The translations under genes and the position numbers were made by a program. Shown piece by piece: positions 22,115-25,149 of a DNA stretch of 25,149 nt; the first letter of the stretch is position 1, and each line of letters opens with the position of its first letter. The DNA is from JBBRSL01 sp038245435 (GTDB lineage Bacteria; Patescibacteriota; Saccharimonadia; Saccharimonadales; CAIOMD01), in contig JBBRSL010000015.1 of the NCBI GenBank assembly GCA_038245435.1, positions 1 through 25,149 of the forward strand, in the 5' to 3' direction. A model generated the notes under the pieces. It was given only the letters and a program-made list of their open reading frames with translations, did not search any database and had not been told where the DNA came from.

Positions 22115-23263
22115 CTAATTAAAGGTAACCCGCTGATTCTCTGGGTCTTCTATGTAATTATCATGTTTGTTTATTGCCCACTTCATTGTGATGTGAGGTT
22201 TTTGCTCGGCGAGGACTAGCTGGGGCATAATCTTAAATGGCTCAAAAGATACTGGAATGGTTGCAACGGGGTTATGGAAGAGTTGCATTTGGAAATTTCC
22301 GTCGCCCTTATAAGAGCTAAATAGTACGCCTGAAATACCCGTATTTTTACCAAACCAATCACCCTTTGGGTCATTGCTAGGCGTGAAGTGTCCCGACCTA
22401 TCACGACCAAACTGTCCTGGCTTATCGCTGTCAGTGAACCAAGTAAATGTGAATTGCCCGAACAGTGCCTTGTCGACTGCATGCTCATCGACTCTTACTT
22501 GTCCAACACCATCTGCAAGCACAATAACGAGCGGTATGCCAATACTCTTAGAGCTGTACTTCATACGCTTTTGGTTTAGCTTTTTCTTGATTCTGCCAGT
22601 GTAGTCTGGCACGTTACTGACATCATTATACTCGGAAAACACACAACCTACACTTGGCTTAAAAGTTTGAACCCGCTTATCAACGCTAATCGTGAACCGA
22701 CAACCGTACTCATCAAACGTCATCTTGTGATTGCCATCATCACCTATGGAATCTAGCCAAGCTTTCACCTTTGTGACTGCCCGTGCTGGCTTATAGTTTG
22801 ATTCGGGATAACCGTGATGAGTGATTTCTAATACTTTTTTGGTATCTATTAGAGCAACTTTTTGAGTCAGGCTATCTCTTCGTCTTTCGCCAAGCTTGAT
22901 ACCGTCGGCATCAAAAACAGTAGTTACTTCAACCGCTATTTTGCCCCATTTTTTGGTGTCTACTATAAGGTCAGGTGTAAGTCCGTTTTCTAGTTCTGGT
23001 TCATACTCAACGTCCCAGCCTTCTTCTATGCAGTAGCGGTAGATTACTAGTTCGTGAAAGGCTGGGATAAATACTTCGTCATCAGTGCTTAAAAGCTTTG
23101 CTGTAAATCTAGGCTTTATGTCATCTGGTAATTCATCGTACCACTTCTCAATAAGCTCACGGGTCTTGGTGCTATTCTTGAAATTGCATAGACCTACCAG
23201 CCAAGGATTCTTGAAAGGTAAAGGCTTAGGTAGGCTGGTGATAAATTCAGGTGTATACAACAT
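22115..23263 (-). CDS. candidate PD-(D/E)XK-like nuclease
   Basis: The 382-aa protein has a region near its N-terminus arranged like a restriction-endonuclease fold: AFHELVIYRY (Glu71) on a helix, then EYEPELENGLTPDLIVD with Asp98, then KIAVEVTTV, where Glu112 and Thr114 stand in the E-x-K position (Thr replacing Lys). The rest has no known match: LVIVLADGVGQ, then a Gly/Asp-rich stretch (GRDRSGHFTPSNDPKGDWFG) and a final IEDPENQRVTFN. There is no methyltransferase beside it. A plausible role is defence of the island, but the motif alone cannot prove nuclease activity. TATAAT/TATAGT boxes precede the start on the minus strand (23273-23283). Confidence 0.5.
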   Translation of the reverse strand: MLYTPEFITSLPKPLPFKNPWLVGLCNFKNSTKTRELIEKWYDELPDDIKPRFTAKLLSTDDEVFIPAFHELVIYRYCIEEGWDVEYEPELENGLTPDLIVDTKKWGKIAVEVTTVFDADGIKLGERRRDSLTQKVALIDTKKVLEITHHGYPESNYKPARAVTKVKAWLDSIGDDGNHKMTFDEYGCRFTISVDKRVQTFKPSVGCVFSEYNDVSNVPDYTGRIKKKLNQKRMKYSSKSIGIPLVIVLADGVGQVRVDEHAVDKALFGQFTFTWFTDSDKPGQFGRDRSGHFTPSNDPKGDWFGKNTGISGVLFSSYKGDGNFQMQLFHNPVATIPVSFEPFKIMPQLVLAEQKPHITMKWAINKHDNYIEDPENQRVTFN

Positions 23264-23354
23264 GGTAATCTGACTATATTATAACACCGCTACCCCTGTT
23301 AGTTCTTATGCTTGCTATCAGAGAAAGGTATAGCATAAAATATACTCAGAATAT

Positions 23355-23361
23355 AAAGGAG
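23355..23361 (+). promoter_or_regulatory. ribosome binding site of the J-domain gene
   Basis: AAAGGAG lies 6 nt before the ATG at 23368, a strong Shine-Dalgarno site that fixes this start. TATACT (23341-23346) is the probable -10 box, leaving a normal short leader. Confidence 0.7.
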
Positions 23362-23367
23362 CTATGA

Positions 23368-24516
23368 ATGTCTTACGACCCCAAAGAAGGTATTGATTAT
23401 ATTGTTGATTTGTATGCCGTTGCAGGCGTGGCTCAAGAAGCTACTCCCGAAGAACTAAAGCAGTCTCTTAATGAACGAACACGTGAATATCACCCAGACC
23501 GCTTACAGGGCGTTGCACCAGAATTTCGCAGTAAGGGCGAACGAATGGCTATCTTGCTCAGTAAAGCTCGACATATACTTTTAGATGGTGAAAGACGAGC
23601 TGAATACAACGAAATACTCGGCACTTGGGAGGGTCCATTAAGTACAGACGGCACTCCTGTGATTACAATGAACCGTGCCTTGCAAATGGATATGGCAGAT
23701 AAAACGCCAGAAGAAATTGAAGGCGTGTTTACTGCACAAGCTACACGGATTGAAGGAATGACGGGCTACAACCCAAGCCGATTGAGCTTCCTTGAAAGTC
23801 TTATAGAAAAATCTGGCGGTGAAGTTGATGCCGCACTACGAGCAGAGTATGAGGATGCTTTACTGCAAAGAGATAGAACACTTGCTATCCAAGAAGCTGA
23901 ACGGTCACGATTGCTAGGATTACCAGATATTGAAAAGGATCGTTATGTGGCGACACTTGAGTACAGTGAGCAGATTGAGGAAAGAGTCGATACTGCCAGA
24001 ACTGAACGTAAGGAGCAGTTACAAATGCAAGCACTAGGTGGTGTCAGTACGAGACTAGCTTTATTAGCTGGTGATAGCGTATCTACAGAAGCGGGTGCAA
24101 TTATTCCCGCTGGTACTTCGCTTGAGCTACCAGCTTACTTTGAAGAGCAAGCGACTAAGGTTAAAGAAATTGCTAAAGAACGTGAAAGTATCGCCGAAAA
24201 ACGACTAGGTAACTATCTTCCTGAGTATCCAGAAGCAGAATTGCAAACAGAATTTCGAGAAGATCTTGCAATCGGTGTATCAGGAAAAATGTGGCTTGGA
24301 GCAAAAATTGATACAGCAGAACTTCACGCAAACATAGCTGGCTTGCCAGTTGATGTAAAGGAATTGCTGGAGCAAGGCGACTTCAAGGCGGTGATTGAAA
24401 AAGGCTTTAATGTACTTACTATCGAGCCACTTGAACAAATTGATATGCAAGACTTGGTCATCTCTGTCATTGAGAAATATATCGACAAGTACGCTTCTTC
24501 CGACAAAGCCGAGTAG
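23368..24516 (+). CDS. J-domain protein of the island
   Basis: The 382-aa protein has an N-terminal J domain (about 8-88) with YHPDRL holding the HPD motif at 42-44, expected to stimulate an Hsp70 ATPase. There is no Gly/Phe linker, zinc domain or DnaJ C-terminal domain, so it is a type-III J protein. The middle (about 95-210) is acidic and helical (MADKTPEEIEG, ALLQRDRTLAIQEAERSRLL). The C-terminal third (NYLPEYPEAEL..., MWLGAKIDTAEL) is unrecognised. It is divergent from the nuclease-like gene. The partner could be the chromosomal DnaK in this window. Similar J proteins occur in mobile and defence islands, but a function is not known here. Confidence 0.75.
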   Translation: MSYDPKEGIDYIVDLYAVAGVAQEATPEELKQSLNERTREYHPDRLQGVAPEFRSKGERMAILLSKARHILLDGERRAEYNEILGTWEGPLSTDGTPVITMNRALQMDMADKTPEEIEGVFTAQATRIEGMTGYNPSRLSFLESLIEKSGGEVDAALRAEYEDALLQRDRTLAIQEAERSRLLGLPDIEKDRYVATLEYSEQIEERVDTARTERKEQLQMQALGGVSTRLALLAGDSVSTEAGAIIPAGTSLELPAYFEEQATKVKEIAKERESIAEKRLGNYLPEYPEAELQTEFREDLAIGVSGKMWLGAKIDTAELHANIAGLPVDVKELLEQGDFKAVIEKGFNVLTIEPLEQIDMQDLVISVIEKYIDKYASSDKAE

Positions 24517-24689
24517 TAGCTGTATATAGGTATAACTGCTACAGGGAATGTAGTTCCTTTTGGCGACGGTTATTAAGCTGATGCTGCTCGAACCTGTTAT
24601 CGAGTAGCTCTCTCCAACGTATCAGTTCATCGACCAAAGTATATAAATTAGTTCCTTGGTCGACCTCCAGGTAGAATCTTACGAATCAC
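24517..24689. other. island-edge gap with short open frames on the minus strand
   Basis: There is no convincing gene. On the minus strand a 48-codon frame without an ATG (24685-24539) reads like protein (DELIRWRELLDNRFEQHQLN...), and an overlapping frame ends RKILPGGRPRN at 24648-24650. A 7-bp hairpin, CGACCAA/TTGGTCG, lies near 24631-24662. It could be a small RNA, a decayed gene or an attachment region. Confidence 0.3.
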
Positions 24690-24724
24690 ACAAAGCGTCA
24701 CCAAGTCGGTGGCGCTTTGTTTAT
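24690..24724 (+). terminator. intrinsic terminator
   Basis: ACAAAGCGTCACC, a 5-nt loop (AAGTC) and GGTGGCGCTTTGT pair over 13 bp with one G-T wobble, followed by TTTAT. It would end transcripts from the J-domain gene or from a small RNA in the gap. Confidence 0.8.
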
Positions 24725-24746
24725 AGAGATAAATGATACGACCAGC

Positions 24747-24752
24747 TATACT
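24747..24752 (+). promoter_or_regulatory. -10 box of the secreted-protein gene
   Basis: TATACT ends 9 nt before the ATG at 24762, with no Shine-Dalgarno site. Confidence 0.5.
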
Positions 24753-24761
24753 AGTATTTAT

Positions 24762-25149
24762 ATGAAAAAATTACTCTCACTATTATCTTTAGCAGCTCTC
24801 AGTATTCTACTAATTCCGACTCTGGCACTGGCCGCTAAACCAGTAACCGAAGGTGGCACCAAACCTCCTGCATCACCTGAATTAGTTGGCTATGATATAT
24901 CGTATCCACAGTGCGGAAAAAGCCTGCCCACTAATTTTTTCTTCGGTATTGTCGGCGTAAATGGCGGCAAAGCCAGTACGCCAAATACCTGCCTTGCAGG
25001 CCAGCTTGTGTGGGCAAATACCGCAACCCTAGGTTCGAATCAGTCACCTTTTCAACTTTACGTTAATACGGCAAACCCTGGCGAAGTAATATCACAAATA
25101 GATACCTGGCCAACTTCGCCGTATGATCTAAACGGAAGTCTTCCAGCTA
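24762..25149 (+). CDS. secreted protein, N-terminal part (runs off the edge)
   Basis: The visible 129 residues begin with a clear signal peptide (MKKLLSLLSLAALSILL...), with a likely cleavage after LALA about residue 24. The mature part starts AKPVTEGGTKPPASPELVGY and continues YDISYPQCG, FGIVGVNGG, NTCLAGQL and LYVNTANPGE. This resembles secreted proteins of Actinobacteria and Saccharibacteria that look like a glycoside-hydrolase-type TIM barrel; I cannot assign an activity from this piece. Two cysteines (in PQCG and NTCLA) may form a disulfide. It lies beyond the island terminator and is probably chromosomal. Confidence 0.75.
   Translation, partial: MKKLLSLLSLAALSILLIPTLALAAKPVTEGGTKPPASPELVGYDISYPQCGKSLPTNFFFGIVGVNGGKASTPNTCLAGQLVWANTATLGSNQSPFQLYVNTANPGEVISQIDTWPTSPYDLNGSLPA

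Noticed and set aside
24664..24670. CCTCCAG as the right attachment repeat of the tRNA 3' end
   Set aside because: Only 7 bases match, and serine recombinases need no long direct repeat, so chance is likely; it is kept as a note only.
1..25149. CRISPR array or insertion sequence
   Set aside because: There are no regularly spaced repeats, no transposase and no terminal inverted repeats in the window.

Overview
The window looks like chromosome from a candidate-phyla-radiation bacterium, most likely Candidatus Saccharibacteria (TM7). This is inference from the gene set, the compact operons, the leaderless-type promoters and the use of TGA as a stop (which argues against the TGA=Gly code of Gracilibacteria/Absconditabacteria). 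No rRNA or other decisive phylogenetic marker is present.

Layout. (1) 1-8891 is housekeeping: the edge of a membrane-anchored protein, then tilS, ftsH, a murJ-type flippase, lepA, a bcp-type peroxiredoxin (minus strand), a guanylate-kinase-like protein with an altered P-loop, and an alpha/beta-hydrolase-like protein. (2) 8914-13608 is a heat-shock operon, hrcA-grpE-dnaK-(unknown 141 aa)-dnaJ, preceded by one near-perfect CIRCE operator and a second degenerate CIRCE-like copy exactly 47 bp downstream. (3) 13663-18921 is a peptide-ligase/peptidase cassette: a 36-aa membrane peptide, a DUF1704/MATCAP-like metallopeptidase, a RimK-type ATP-grasp ligase, a RimB-type retropepsin-like protein, a second RimK-type ATP-grasp ligase, a membrane-anchored DUF192 protein and a four-helix membrane protein. 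(4) 19040-19116 is tRNA-Lys(TTT) with a strong terminator. (5) About 19117-24700 is an accessory island adjoining the tRNA: a large serine recombinase whose reading frame runs antisense through the terminator and the whole tRNA, a 54-aa partner, a winged-helix-like protein, a frameshifted phage-type HTH protein, a candidate PD-(D/E)XK nuclease and a divergently transcribed J-domain protein. (6) From 24762 to the edge is a secreted protein.

How the parts fit. The heat-shock operon is a classical HrcA/CIRCE unit. The cassette at 13.7-18 kb pairs enzymes that would add amino acids to protein or peptide termini (two ATP-grasp ligases) with enzymes that would remove them (a DUF1704 metallopeptidase and a retropepsin-like protein), so it reads as a writer/eraser set for a reversible terminal modification. 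Its target is not evident. The island looks like an integrated element carrying its own recombinase and a small set of possible defence genes.

Transcription signals are unusually legible. At twelve gene starts a TATAAT-like box ends 6-9 nt before the start codon and no Shine-Dalgarno sequence is present, so these mRNAs are probably leaderless. Several operon-internal and island genes instead have AGGAG-type sites. No gap between genes exceeds 300 bases; the largest, 24517-24761 (245 bases), is described below.
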